The notes under the pieces: generated by a model
The model's database searches: none
What the model was told of the DNA's origin: nothing
What the model saw: the letters and a program-made list of their open reading frames with translations, nothing else
Shown here: positions 23,437-35,577 of the stretch, piece by piece
How the letters are laid out: every line of letters starts with the position of its first letter
Numbering within the stretch: the first letter of the stretch is position 1
From: Brachypterus glaber
Taxonomy: Eukaryota > Arthropoda > Insecta > Coleoptera > Kateretidae
Direction of reading: 5' to 3'
Length of the DNA: 64,000 bases
Assembly (NCBI GenBank): GCA_958510825.1
Contig: OY294044.1
Location: forward strand, 86,536,895-86,600,894
Program-made: the position numbers and the translations under genes

Positions 23437-24300
23437 GTTTTCTTGTATAATTTATTATAATGTAAATATCGATTTAAAACCGAAAATAAAATAATCCGAC
23501 GGGCGAAACGGTTTTTAATCGCAAAAAAGGGTCACGTGACCTCCATAACTTTTGAATAAATAGGTCAATGGAGCTCTCTACAACTAGAATTATGAAACAA
23601 AAGACGTCTACCCTATCTCTATCTCATTTGTGCTACACTTTCCAGCCAACCAAATACAGTATTTATTTGGTTGGCCGGAAAGTGTGCACTGAGCGGCACG
23701 AACGAACATAGCTAATGTGAATCTGTAGAATAAGATAATTCTACTAAAATTCAGATGGCGCCAGTAATTTCTTTAATAAAGATAATTTAGTTACACTTTT
23801 CGCCCGGCCAAGTAAATATTGTATTTGTTCAACAAAGAACAAATACAGAATTTGTTTGGTTGGGTGGAAGTGGGAGTGTATGTATGTCTTCTATCCTTTT
23901 TGGGTAGAACTTTTGTCCCTGTCTAATCTAACGGGAGAAATCGCCATTTGAACTAAAGTTATATTCTGTTGCCTATTTATTAAAAACAACAGACGGTTTC
24001 ATATAAAATTCTAAAAAAATTAAAATTAAAAAACAAAATTTTCGATTTTTTTTTAATTAAACAAAATAAAAAATATATAGGTATATATTAAAATTTTGTA
24101 TTTTTAGATTAAACCTTTCTTTATTTTCAATTAATAATAAGAAAACGTAATTTTTGTTTAAATTAACCTATTTATTAAAAAGTTATGGAGGTCACGTTAC
24201 CTTTTTTTGCGATTTTTCGCCAGAAATTTATTTGGTTTTTGGTTTTAAATTTATATTTACATTGTAAGTAAACAAATTGTACAAGAAAACCGAAAACTTT
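23437..24300. mobile_element. Foldback element of about 860 bp with internal hairpins
   Basis: Outer arms: TTTTCTTGTATAATTTATTA...GTGACCTCCATAACTTTTGA at the left, and their inverse TTATGGAGGTCACGTTACC...TTGTACAAGAAAA at the right. Inside, two hairpins of the type TTTCCAGCCAACCAAATACA / inverse lie at 23632-23690 and 23793-23878. They resemble the interior of the MITE at 47301-47455. Confidence 0.8.
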
Positions 24301-25225
24301 CCTGGCAGTTATGTCTTTTTTTCACAATGTAGGTAACTAAACATGATTAACTGAACTTTTATCATTAAAGAAAATACCTACAAGCTAGTTTTATTTTCTT
24401 AAGTATTTTCTCTTGTAATTCCACTCGATATGTTTACACAATTAACTTCAAAGCAAATATTTACACAGCAAATCGAGTGATTTATGCTAAATTATGCGTT
24501 CGCTTTTTTGAAAAAGAAGAAAGCAATGTACCCATGAAGACTGCCGAGATATCGGCTAAAAATAAGCCGTGAAGATATGTAATGCTTCGCATTCCATAGT
24601 ATACTATTTACTTTTTTTGAGCGATCTTTCCGTCTGTCTGTGAGTTTATACGAACGACTTGAAATTTGGTATGGAAGCACCGTTTGGTCGTAGGATGCGA
24701 CCATTAGTTTTTAGTTGAAAAAATATTTGGACTTCTTTGAAAAAAAAAACAGAAAATTAAAAAAAAAAAATGATTGAGTTCAAAGCGTACTCAAGAAAAT
24801 GTTACAATCAGGTTCCATCGCGCTGCAACGCTGGGAAAGTATCGTGGTGATCACAATCGATTTTTTTATACCAGGACGCCCCTTGTTTCTTCATCAATAT
24901 TTTTTTAAACTTGGTTTAAATATTTCTACCTCGATTACCTACTACGAATTAATGTTTTATGAAAATTTGAAGCGATTTGGGGTTTATCGATTTGGTTTTT
25001 ATAATTTTTTGAAATGTTTTTCCCCCTATAAAACTTTAAGTTTTAACCCTTTGCGGACGGATGCATGAATTTATGAAAAATAAATATTTATTGACACTGA
25101 ATACGATTACTTTATTTCCTTTTCATTACTTTTATTGACTTTCCCGTCAATTTACAATAAAAATATCATATCAAACATATGAATAAACAAACTTGCAACA
25201 GAAAAAAATCATTAAAAGGTGGTAT

Positions 25226-25392
25226 CAATACACAGTCGGATTTAGGGGGCATGGGGCCATGCCCCCCCCCCCCCAGCGATTATATTTTGAAATATATTAG
25301 CATAGATTATATTATATTTTTTTATTTTTGGTGAATGCGCCATTTTTTTCCTTATGGATGCCCCTCCTTAAAATAAATCCGGCGTTGTATTA
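25226..25392. mobile_element. MITE of about 165 bp
   Basis: AATACACAGTCGGATTTAG at the left matches TAAATCCGGCGTTGTATT at the right. Inner GGGGGCATGGGG / GATGCCCCTCC also pair imperfectly. A 14-base C run lies within. Confidence 0.7.
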
Positions 25393-25921
25393 ATATAGGA
25401 CCACTAGTCCCAGATGCTTAAAATATGATATCGAGTTCTTGAGATTAACGATACAAATGACATTTTACAATTCGATAATGAAAAAAAAATTGTATACAGA
25501 TTGTTTTATTTATAATAATTTCTGACAATTTTGTAAATTAAAAAATTGTCGTATAAGACTCTTCCAGCAGATGGTGCTGTGAAGAGTATAATAACAGCAC
25601 TCAAGATTTATAATGTAAGTATAGTATCGAAAATCTTCAAGGGTGAACTAAAAACTTGTCCCATGTGGAATCTTGTTTAGCCTGTTTTTTTTTGTTTTAT
25701 AATAAATATTTTAAACCAGTGAATCTATAAATAATACCTATTTATTATATAATAATAAATAAAAAAAGTTAAATTATAATAAATAAAACGAGTGGTCCAA
25801 CTTAAAGTCACTTTGATAAGGTAACTTTACAATTTTTGTTGTACTGTAATGGTAAATAACAACAAAGTTTGGTAAAGACAGAAATTTTTAATTTTAAACA
25901 AAATTATAAAAATATTAATTA

Positions 25922-26157
25922 ATTATTCCATCAATATATTTTCTAATCATCGTACAGAGTGATATTGGTAGACTGACAGTTTCGGGCTGCTGGCCCCTTT
26001 TCAAGTCTACATCAATCTTATGACTGTATTCCTTTTGCGAATATTTATCAGCGTGCAGAGTTGACTCTTGGTACTGAAGAGGGCCAGCAGCCCGAAACTG
26101 TCAGTCTACCAATATCTCTCTGTACGATGATTAGAAAATAGATTGATGGAATAATAA
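25922..26157. mobile_element. MITE with 76-bp inverted ends
   Basis: ATTATTCCATCAATATATTT at 25922 through GGGCTGCTGGCCC pairs with GGGCCAGCAGCCC through ATAGATTGATGGAATAAT at 26157. Only a few mismatches, so this is a fairly recent copy. The loop is about 85 bp and non-coding. Confidence 0.88.
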
Positions 26158-26869
26158 ACAAAGTTTGGGTTTAGTGTAACAACTTGTGTCAAATAACTTG
26201 CTAGGGGTTCAAAATATACAAAATGCAGTCCAAACTAATTCTCAGTAAGGTTAAATTTTTACCATAAAACTAAGTCTTTCTTGCTATAATATTTCAAAAG
26301 GTTGGATCATTTTAGTAAAAAAAAAATGTCATTAAGAAATTTCACTTTAAAAATTCTCTCTATTGTCTGACCTAAAATGATTAAATAAAAAACAAATTAT
26401 ATGTACTAGATTATGCCTACGTAACTGATCTATTTACTGAGTTATTTAAAGCAAATTATTTAAAATGAGGACGGTTCTATTGTATTTAAAATATATGTAA
26501 GTTTATTAGTGTGCTTAGTAACCTCTGGTCAGAGCTGGTACAATATGAACATTTAACCCCGATTGCGCAATAACACAAGTTCACCACACTCCATCTTAAA
26601 AAAAATCGGCTTATCAAAATTTAAAGGCAATAATTTTTGACAATAATTTTAAAAATGTTCGTAAGATGGGGTAGGGTGGATTTATCAAGGCTAAATGTTC
26701 ACTGTACTATTTTGAGCATTTTTTATTAACATTCTAAAATTTTTTTTTTCAAAGAAATTTCTTTTTTCAAAAAACGAAAAATTAAAAAAAATCAAAAAAT
26801 GTTCTTAAAAAAAAACGAAAAAAATTGAAAAAAAATTGAAAGAGTTTTTTCATTTGTTTCAAAGTTTAA

Positions 26870-27180
26870 CCCCCCCTAACTTTTTTGTTTTTGGGGGGAT
26901 CTGACAAATAATAGGGATTTTACCTTCAAAAAATTGATTTTTCCTGAAAATTTCGAGTCGATTGGATAATTCCGAGGTTATTCGTTCTTGAGTTATCGTT
27001 TCCACAAAAAACGTGACATCGGACGGACGGAAGGACAGACAAACGGACGGACGGACATTTTCAAAGTTTCTTATTTTTTCATGAAACACTTTGTATCCAA
27101 GAATTTTTTGTCTAGGAGGTTTGTTTGGCGATTTTGGGAAATTCGTATACCGTATAATACTATTCTAGCGTTAAGCGAGA
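26870..27180 (+). repeat. GACGGACGG-type interspersed repeat, copy D
   Basis: Landmarks GTTTAACCCCCCCTAACTTT, TTTCGAGTCGATTGGAT, ACGTGACATCGGACGGACGG, ATCCAAGAATTTTTTGTC and ACCGTATAATACTATTCTAG occur in the same order as in copy A. Its right half from 27084 is included in a tandem duplication. Confidence 0.8.
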
Positions 27181-30100
27181 TTACAGTTTGTAAATTCTAA
27201 TAATAAATTTTAATTAAATATTCCATATATTATTCTCATACGTGGTATTAGAATGTAGGTATCGATATGTATATTATAGTATATTATAGTTCTGATTCCA
27301 GTTTCGTAATAAATGGACCACCTTGTAGGTCCGATCGTTGAAATTAAAAGTGATTATAACTCGCGAACACACAACTTTATATTCATATGGTAAGGTCAAA
27401 CGCGGTAAACCACTATACGTATGCCGGTTGGGTATTCAGAAAAATTTTCAATCAGGAGCTCGATAATAAAAAAAGAAATCTGCAAGTGTACATACTTATT
27501 CTGAATGTCTACAGTAAATATTAATTGAGGAGGTTGCGTTCAAAAACAAATATATCCACTTTAATAAAAAATTTATGAAATGAAAAAAACGTTTAAAATC
27601 ATTACTTAAAAAAAGTAATATTCTGTAATTCAATAAACTGGTTTAATAAAACACTTTGTATCCAAGAATTTTTTGTCTAGGAGGTTTGTTTGGCGATTTT
27701 GGGAAATTCGTATACCGTATAATACTATTCTAGCGTTAAGCGAGATTACAGTTTGTAAATTCTAATAATAAATTTTAATTAAATATTCCATATATTATTC
27801 TCATACGTGGTATTAGAATGTAGGTATCGATATGTATATTATAGTATATTATAGTTCTGATATCAGTTTCGTAATAAATGGACCACCTTGTAGGTCCGAT
27901 CGTTGAAATTAAAAGTGATTATAACTCGCGAACACACAACTTTATATTCATATGGTAAGGTCAAACGCGGTAAACCACTATACGTTGTACCGTAATTAAT
28001 ACGTTCACTGCCAACGGCTAGTTTTGACAGCGGAGCAATGGGTATGGGCAAGGGAAAAATAGAAAGAATTGATTAATGTTGTTAGGGGCGCCAGTTACTT
28101 TAGCTTTTACTCCTTTAGGTAAGTAACAACCTAGTGTAAATACTTAAGCTTTTCAGTTTGAGAAAATATAACCTCTAAATAAAATAAGATAATTCATTTG
28201 AGAAATTTATTATAAATAAACTTAATGAAAGCACATCAAGTAATGTATTAATATATATAAAAAATATGTGTAATTATATTAAGATATAATTAAAGAAATC
28301 TTAATAAAAATTACTAAATTCAGAAATCATTCGACTTAAATGTATAAAGAAAACATGAAGTTCAGCAAGCACCAAGAAATGTATGTAAACAACAATCATT
28401 TCTTGCAGTGTATAAAAGTCATGCTTAAATTAGAAATCATTTAATCAAAAGTATGATATTTAATAATTAATAAATGAGATTAAATGTTTTAAAAAAAAAA
28501 TAAGTACCTAAAAATGAACAAAAGCCAGAAGGGCATATAGTATTAATCAATACTATATCAGATCTGATAAAGTTTACAGTTATAAGAATATTGAAATAAA
28601 AGAATTTAAAAATATGAAATATTGCTTTCAAAAGTTTTCAGAATGAGTACTTAGCTGGTTTCTGCAAAATCCATGAGGTATGAATTCCATCGTCTCCATC
28701 TGTGCAAGTCTCCCCTATGCTGATGAATTCATTTCTCAAATGAAAGAAAAAAAATATATGCTGTCCCATCTACTTTGGAAAAATTATCTTCCAGGATAAA
28801 ATGTACGATTGAAAATGTTGTCCGGGATTAAATATGCTTTTGAAAATTATGTCCAATATAAAATTGTCTGCTAGACGGTTACATAGAATTTATCTATGCC
28901 GAAAATTACAGAACCATGTTCCAACAGAACATCACTCCATGCGGAGAACTTGTATATCAAATATACCAAAATAAACTTCAACTTAAATTAATGTAATTCC
29001 ATATTAATGGTATAGAAATGGTGAGTAATTAATGGTCTAGTGATTGTGCTTAATTAATGTAGTAATAATGGTGCTTTATGGTGCTTAATTAATGGTGCTA
29101 AAACAATAATTATATCTCAGAAATATTCTAAGAAACAGAAAAACTTAACTTACGTCTCATTCTAAGTCTTCGATGTCCATCGAAACGTTATGAATGCATA
29201 ATTGTAGAAAATATCAGTTATAATATCTTCCGCATTGTTTAAATATTCATTTTCACTAACTTTAAATAAAAATACATGAAGGATTACTTCGATGATTACA
29301 GAAAATAAACACTCGTCAAAATGAGACCACCATTGTACAGAGTTCATCAAGAAAGAGCGAAAATCGACCTTATCAACCGGTATGAACCCTTCAGGTGAAT
29401 AAAATCCTATTTCTGAACTATTAGCGACATCTATGCAAGTCATTATCAACTACAGTTTTACCGTATAGGATTCCTAATAAAGGTAACTGAAACGACATCA
29501 AAAATAATAACTAATTAAAAGAATGTTTCCTAATAAATCCGTATTAGTGATGATAGATATCTAACCTCAAAATATTACTCTAAGAAACAAATATAAACAA
29601 TACTTATTGTTTATCAGCAAAACTAATAAAAATACGAACAGAATACTAAGTGTACTGTGAACTAAGTATAAACAAAATACTGAATCTAAGTGAGCAGTTC
29701 CAGCAAACTATTTTCAACAAATTCTGGATTATCCCGAAGGGATAATCATACACAACTTTCCACAAGAGAGACAAGCTACAGGTGAAAGCCAGTGAAATCC
29801 AACCCTCAATAGACTCTGAAACATATAAAAACCAGGTAAGTCCATAGACAAATGCACTATAGAGAAATAAGTCATATGATTCTTTATTATTAAAAATCAT
29901 ATTCTAATTATGTTTTCTTTATGTTATTTTCAGGTAGAACTATGGAATAGAGACTCATATGGTTAGAATTCAGTTCCTGCTACAAAATAGTCCCAGATAC
30001 AAAATAGTTCTGTACGTACGTAACTATTTATATACAAAATAAACATAAATTATAACGTAAGTAAACGAATAGTTTAATTAACCCTTGCTATATTACAAAG

Positions 30101-30356
30101 TGACGATTTATGTCGTTACAACGTATGCCGGTTGGGTATTCAGAAAAATTTTCAATCAGGAGCTCGATAATAAAAAAAGAAATCTGCAAGTGTACATACT
30201 TATTCTGAATGTCTACAGTAAATATTAATTGAGGAGGTTGCGTTCAAAAACAAATATATCCACTTTAATAAAAAATTTATGAAATGAAAAAAACGTTTAA
30301 AATCATTACTTAAAAAAAGTAATATTCTGTAATTCAATAAACTGGTTTAATAAAAC
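27084..30356 (+). repeat. Tandem duplication, 565-bp unit; second copy split by an insertion
   Basis: Unit 1 (27084-27648) is repeated almost exactly from 27649. The second copy runs to 27985, is interrupted by 2,135 bp, and resumes at 30121 or 30125 until 30356. Offsets of corresponding bases before the insertion are 565. I noticed one difference between copies (GATTCC versus GATATC near 27297/27862), so the duplication is recent. Confidence 0.92.
27986..30120. mobile_element. 2,135-bp insertion, TGTA...TACA ends, 4-bp ACGT target duplication
   Basis: The undisturbed sequence ...TATACGTATGCC... is in the first tandem copy (27414-27425). In the second copy ACGT is duplicated at 27982-27985 and 30121-30124 around this block. 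The ends are TGTACCGTAATTAAT and, inverted, TGTAACGACATAAAT; they share an imperfect inverted repeat of about 25 bp. A 4-bp duplication with TGT...ACA ends fits integrase-type insertion, either a solo LTR or a Ginger-like DNA transposon derivative. Inside there are only short frames on the minus strand (95 and 84 codons) without recognisable domains, and a TATAAAAG box near 28415. Confidence 0.88.
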
Positions 30357-30439
30357 AGAAATGAGTCAAATTTTTTCAAACATATTTATTTTTTGAAAAA
30401 TTATCAAACTGATCAAAATAAATAAAAATAACTTATTTT

Positions 30440-30880
30440 TCAAAAAATAAAAAATGAACTTTTTTTCCTTAAAATTAACAAAGTTTTAACTTTTTAAATA
30501 TGTATAGAGCTTTCTTCGTGTAAGCAACCACACAGTTTTTTTTTCGACTTCTTGGGTTATATTTTTCTCTATGGTTACCATGGTACCTTCGATTACAAAA
30601 TTTTAATCTAACTTTTTCTTCAAAAAATAAAAAAAAATAAACATTTTTCCCTCAAAATTAACAAAGTTTTAACTTTTTAAATATGTATAGACCTTTTTTC
30701 GTGTAAGTAACCACATGTTTTTTTTTCCTTAAAATTAACAAAGTTTTAACTTTTTAAAGATGTATAGGTAGAGTTTTCTTCGTGTAAGCAACCACATAGT
30801 ATTTTTTTTCGGCTTCTTGGGTTATATTTTCCTCCCTGGTTACCATGGTACCTTCGATGGTTGCTCTTGATCACAAAATT
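30440..30880 (+). repeat. Direct repeats around AAAATTAACAAAGTTTTAAC
   Basis: The phrase AAAATTAACAAAGTTTTAAC followed by TTTTTAAATATGTATAG and TTCGTGTAAGCAACCACA occurs three times (near 30470, 30655 and 30735). Two copies continue into GGTTACCATGGTACCTTCGAT. Non-coding. Confidence 0.75.
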
Positions 30881-31947
30881 TTAATCTAACTGGTTTTGCT
30901 CCAAAACCTCAAATTTACCTAAAGATTTTAATAGTTTAAATTGCGTTTTGATCCAAAATGAGCACAGAAATTGATAGATTTCACGAAGAAGATTCGAAAA
31001 GCGTCAAAAAGTCCAAACATAATTTTGTGTAAAAAGGTGATATCATTGGTTTTGAGCGCGAACTCCTCAATTAAACATTGAACAATAATACAGGATGTTC
31101 CACAGTGGACCTACTTCCATTTTGGAAATCTTATTAGCACTCATCGGCGAATTTCCAGTGCTCGCATAGGCGCCGCGTCGATTCTATCGTTGACGCGAGG
31201 TTTTAAATATTTACATTTTTATTTTCTTCGAAAATCATCGATATATTTACAAATTTATAGTTAATATGTATATTCAATATTGTTGTGTGTAACAAATTAG
31301 TCGTCAAATGTTTCGATTTAGTGGCCTTTATAAAAATTTCACTCATAATTCGGCAAAATTATTCCGTAAGCCTATGTTTCTCTGTTTATTTTCAACGTTG
31401 ATGAGTCATAACTGAATTTATTCCGATTAATGCTTATTAGTTATCTTTATTATACAGAAATTAACCCACTTGTGCGTAAAAGAATTTATTCTCTAACCTT
31501 AAATTTAGAGTGTGAGACATCGTTGCTAGTATGTTTCTGTTTAGAGCTTCACAAAAATGGCATTCTAAACCTCGGTACCTAACTTGTGTTTTGCAACCAT
31601 TGGTTGAAGAGAAAATTTTTAATATTTACCACATTAAGTACGCAATTTAGTTAAACAGTTTAAGTAAAGTAGAGAAAAAGATGTAAGTGGCTTGGGTCAA
31701 AGCGTTTTTGAAATATCGTAGTGTAAACTTGTTTAACAAGCGACTTGCATATTTTTCTCTTCTATAAGACTTTCCTGGGTTTTCCACCAGGACACTCTGT
31801 TTTTATGTGTGTACTTTAGTTATATAAAAGTAAAACCGAGGGGGAAACCTCTTTTCCAAATTATGTGCACAGATTTTACAGAACTAAAGAGATTTTAAGG
31901 AACGACAGATTTTAAAATGATTTTATGGGATTTTAAAAATTATTTAA

Positions 31948-32124
31948 ATATTACACCGAGATCTGCAGGTAAAACCTGTAAAGTGCGAAATCAGGAAGTA
32001 TTCAGTCAAATATCAAAATCGCTTACAGCAACATCCCAATGCATTTGCCAGTGCACTACCGAATGAACCCAGAGCTAAAAGATTTAAACGATATGATCCT
32101 TTGGATCTTATTAATATATTTTAA
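31948..32124 (+). pseudogene. Jockey-clade retrotransposon ORF2 tail (C-terminal 57 codons)
   Basis: The frame beginning TTA at 31951 encodes LHRDLQVKPVKCEIRKYSVK, then YQNRLQQHPNAFASAL and RAKRFKRYDPLDL, and ends at TAA 32122-32124. LHRDL..P.V..EI, RL..HPN..A..L and RKRFKR..PLDL are the standard closing motifs of jockey-clade reverse transcriptase polyproteins. Upstream sequence carries stops, so only the 3' end of the element remains. It lies about 250 bp downstream (gene sense) of exon 32377-32679 on the opposite strand. Confidence 0.75.
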
Positions 32125-32376
32125 TATTTTCTTTGTAAACTAGCGCCTGTCGCAAAACTACTGTGCAAAATAAAAAATAAATAAATATTTTAGGGGACTT
32201 TAAAAAGGCTTTTATGATTTTAAGGGAGTTTAAAAAGATTGTAAAGGAATATAAAGATTTCAAACATTTTAGTTCCAAAAATAAAGATTTTTTGGGGATT
32301 TTAACAGCGATTTTACAGACTGTGCACATATTTTAAGGGAGATTTCCTTCTCGAGTAAAAAAAAAATGAAACTTAC

Positions 32377-32679
32377 TTTGACCTTCTCGATGGCCTGATC
32401 TGGCTCCAGGTCGTCCACAGACTCCATAGGGTTGTCCACCCATTCGCGCACCAGGTCTGCAGCTTCTCTATATTGCTTCCAGAGGTTCGCCGCGTGGTTA
32501 TACTTGGTGCACAGCTCCTTCAACTGGGTGCATGTGGTGGAGTATGCGGTGACGGCTTCCTCGACGGCGGCTTCCACGCGAGCCGATATTTCCGGCGAAC
32601 AACTGTCTGCCAGAGGTTTGGCCGCGTTCTTGAGCTCTTCTACGAGGGCTTCGCGTGACACCAGGTCACCAGAAACAGT
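32377..32679 (-). CDS. Msp300: Msp300/nesprin-like cassette exon, one spectrin repeat unit (101 codons), GC-rich
   Basis: Exon of 303 bp flanked by introns of 16.5 kb and 28.3 kb. The acceptor is TATTTTTAG|ACT at 32679 (TVSGDLVSREALVEEL) and the donor is GTC AAA|GTAAGT at 32377, phase 0 at both ends. The 101 residues match the length of one spectrin repeat and contain the Trp-containing segment AANLWKQYREAADLVREW. Codon use is unlike the neighbouring exons: 68 of 101 codons end in G or C by hand count, whereas the giant exon is AT-biased. Being symmetrical and a multiple of three, it is a possible alternatively spliced cassette. An in-frame ATG (NPMESVDD) could start a short isoform if an internal promoter is used. 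Confidence 0.87.
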
Positions 32680-33407
32680 CTAAAAATAAAAAGAATAAAA
32701 ATATAAAAATGGGTTTCTGGATGCATTGGATAAAAGTTTGGATATTTCTAGACTTCTAGGTAAATTAATGGGAGCGACTAGGCGTACACACAGTGTGTAT
32801 CGTCACTTAAAGTGCAAAAGGTCGTATGACAAAACTTAACTTCGTTTTGTTTTGGTGCTAAATTGTGGCATTTTAATAAAACTCCACAATTCAGTAGGGT
32901 CTCTGAATAGAGTGGACATTAAACTTTACACTGTGTAAAGTGTGAAGTTTAATGTCATTTCATTTCGGTTTCCTACAATTTAGAATAAAAAAGTAAAATT
33001 TTGACATACAACCTTTTCCATTTTGAGTGACGGTATGAATAGTAGTATTTTTCGTAAGTAATGTATTCTCCCTGTTTGAATGGAAGGGGCTACGCATTAA
33101 AAACACCAAACCTGCGAAAAAACCAACGTACCAACGATTACAAAAAGTTAGGTTATGATTTACAACAGCGATGGACTGTGTGTACGATGAGTATTTATCC
33201 TATAAAACTTTGATAAGTGGAATTTTAATCGAGATTTTAATATCATCACAAGGTACTTATGTACTTGAAGACTGGATTAATTGAATTGGTATTAATGTCT
33301 GGGTATTGCCGGGAAAATTAAAAAATAATATTACTTTGGTTTTAACATAGACAAAAATGTTTTGTATATGGGTTTTATAATCTTTATTGGATTTATACTA
33401 TAAATTA

Positions 33408-33554
33408 TTGTATAAATCCAATAAAACATGCAGTGACTAATCTAAGAGATCTTAGACGAATTAGACCGAAATTAAGCGAATTCCCGAATTGATATGATCT
33501 TTGCTCTCGCTCTCGTAAATGAGTTACTGCACGTTTTATTGAAACCATACTATA
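33408..33554. mobile_element. MITE family T, copy 2
   Basis: CCAATAAAACATGCAGTGACT and the inverse AGTTACTGCACGTTTTATTG match the ends of the element at 14136-14314. The interior also agrees (GACGAAATTACGCGA there, GACCGAAATTAAGCGA here; ATGATCTT in both). Diverged and with imperfect ends, so older than copy 1. Confidence 0.8.
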
Positions 33555-33635
33555 GGTATTCAAAAATACCATAAGAAAAAAATGTTGGAACTTTTTAATT
33601 TGTTTTATTTACGTTTTTTTGGCGTTTTATTATAG

Positions 33636-33640
33636 ATAAG

Positions 33641-33676
<36 letters not shown>
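33636..33676. repeat. (TA)n microsatellite
   Basis: An uninterrupted TA run with a few broken units before it. It sits just upstream of a CTGTCTGTCGGTCGGTCGGT tetranucleotide stretch (33695-33720). Confidence 0.9.
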
Positions 33677-33679
<3 letters not shown>

Positions 33680-33883
33680 AGTACGTAAAAAGCCTGTCTG
33701 TCGGTCGGTCGGTCTGTCTGGGAAAATTGTGACCACTATAACTTGAGAAAGCTTTGAGCTAAAGACTTCAAATCCTTATTCAAAAATTTCGGCTGAGGCT
33801 TTTGGTAAAAATCGGGGTGGGGTAAAAGTGTCAAAAGTGTTATCTATTATTTTGGTAGCAGCAATACCTATTTTCAACAATAT

Positions 33884-34036
33884 TCAGGCCTATTCACATG
33901 TACCATTGAGATTGAAATTTGTGGCAAGATTGACGAAAATTTCAAGGTCATTTACGTCAACTGTATTAAAACTGCATGGTATTGTAATGTTTGTCAATAT
34001 TGAATAGATTTCAGTGGTAGATGTGAATAGGCCTGA
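33884..34036. mobile_element. MITE of 153 bp
   Basis: TCAGGCCTATTCACATGTACCA at the left is matched by TGGTAGATGTGAATAGGCCTGA at the right; imperfect arms extend further inward. Non-coding. Confidence 0.8.
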
Positions 34037-35247
34037 TTGACTCAAAAACGTTTTGAGATACTAAAGTAACGCTTTCAAAATGTATTATAGAATACAGGTT
34101 CTGGATAAAAATTTGTTACTTTGAGTTCTTGGCCAGTAGCGAACTGACCATAAGGCAGGGTCACTGATAAAAGGGCCCTGGTATGGCCAATTGTTCTATT
34201 TTGGCTATTCATGGACCTCGATTTTTACATTTTTTTCTCGAATTTTAAGCCGTTTTACGAGGCCTTTTTTACATTTTGCCGACCGGACCGCAGGAAGCCA
34301 ATCAGAGCATGTTCTTAGCTGTGTATACAGGTATCTATATATCAATATTAATTAGTCCTATTGCAATAGAAATAATTTTCAATAATTAGAATAAAATTGT
34401 AACTGTAAGTGTTAATTGGGATATAAACAACACTTTAAAAGTATAAACTCTAATTGGAAATTTACCAATAATATGATATATATTCATACGTGTGTCTGGC
34501 TGATTAGTATTTATAGTACATACTGAAGAAATGCTTCTCAAGTAAGAAATCAGAATTTGTAAGTTATTAGATGGTTAGTTAAACCAACAAATATTTTTGT
34601 TCTAAAAAAGGTATGACCATAGGTGATTAAAAAGTTTTAAATCTAGTCACGATGTTTGTTTATGATAAAGTTAAATTAGATTTTCTTCGATTTTCTATAC
34701 TACGAAATTATACAAATAAATAAACATTCTAATATTGTATAGGTATTTAAATAATAACCGACTCATAAAATGATAAATGTTATTTAGTTGGTTTAATAGT
34801 TATTTTCTTAACTAGTGTATTAAGTAGATAAAATCACTTAAACACACAAAAATATTAAGATTAAGTTTTCTTAATACTAAAATAATAGGTAGCCATGGCC
34901 TAAGTATGCGTATTAAAAATAAACAATTGCTAGTTTTACATTTCTTACAAACGTCAAAATGGACGCGGTGATGACAGAATTTTTAATAAAAACAGTATTT
35001 TATTCAAAAACTAAAGAATTATTTGGGTTTTTCTTTAATTTTTATGGTTTAGTTAACGTGCTGCTATTTATAGAATAGTTATAATACTTAAATAATAGGG
35101 TATGTAACTAATTTTGGGTGAGATCAAAAGCTGTACGTAAAAGAGTGGGTGAAAAATTTTTTTGTCACTAGTGGAAAAAAAGTCACTTTTGACATTTAAA
35201 ATAGTGCTCAAAACAAGTGTTTCTGTGAAGGTGTTGGATAAAATTAA

Positions 35248-35577
35248 TTTATCCAATACATACAGATAATAAGACAATTACCAGCTTTATTTTAAATAGA
35301 TAAACTCAATAACAACCCCCGCGTGGCTTTTACTTTATTGAGTGGATAATTATTTATTTTACCCACTCAACTGTCACTTGTTCAATTATTTACTTGTAAA
35401 TGTCATTAAAATTTTTAATAAAAATATGAATTCCTAAGCTATTTATTGGATAAAACCTTGTATGGCACTCATGGGTAAACCGATATTGCCCTCTAGAAAA
35501 TTAATCTGCTTGGCTGACGATTAATTTTCTCATGGGCAATATCTTACTTTACCCACTAGTACCATAAATAACTATTA
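35248..35577 (+). repeat. Interspersed element R, copy 2
   Basis: Same orientation and boundaries as 4274-4584. It carries an extra segment of about 35-40 bp (CAACCCCCGCGTGGC...) after AACTCAATAA that is missing from copy 1. Confidence 0.85.

Larger units (their letters stand above)
4121..32376 (-). other. Intron of 28,256 bp, phase 0, densely filled with transposon remnants
   Basis: Intron between exons 32377-32679 and 3863-4120. It contains the mobile-element and repeat entries listed separately. Stretches I could not assign: 5130-5580, 6320-6700, 9090-10100 (apart from short CAGTGGCG-type ends near 10110 and 11437), 11450-12240, 12300-12880, 15190-16050, 16210-17050, 18280-18900, 20000-21160, 24720-25220, 26160-26700 and 30900-31900. 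These are AT-rich, with no convincing exon or gene. Confidence 0.8.
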
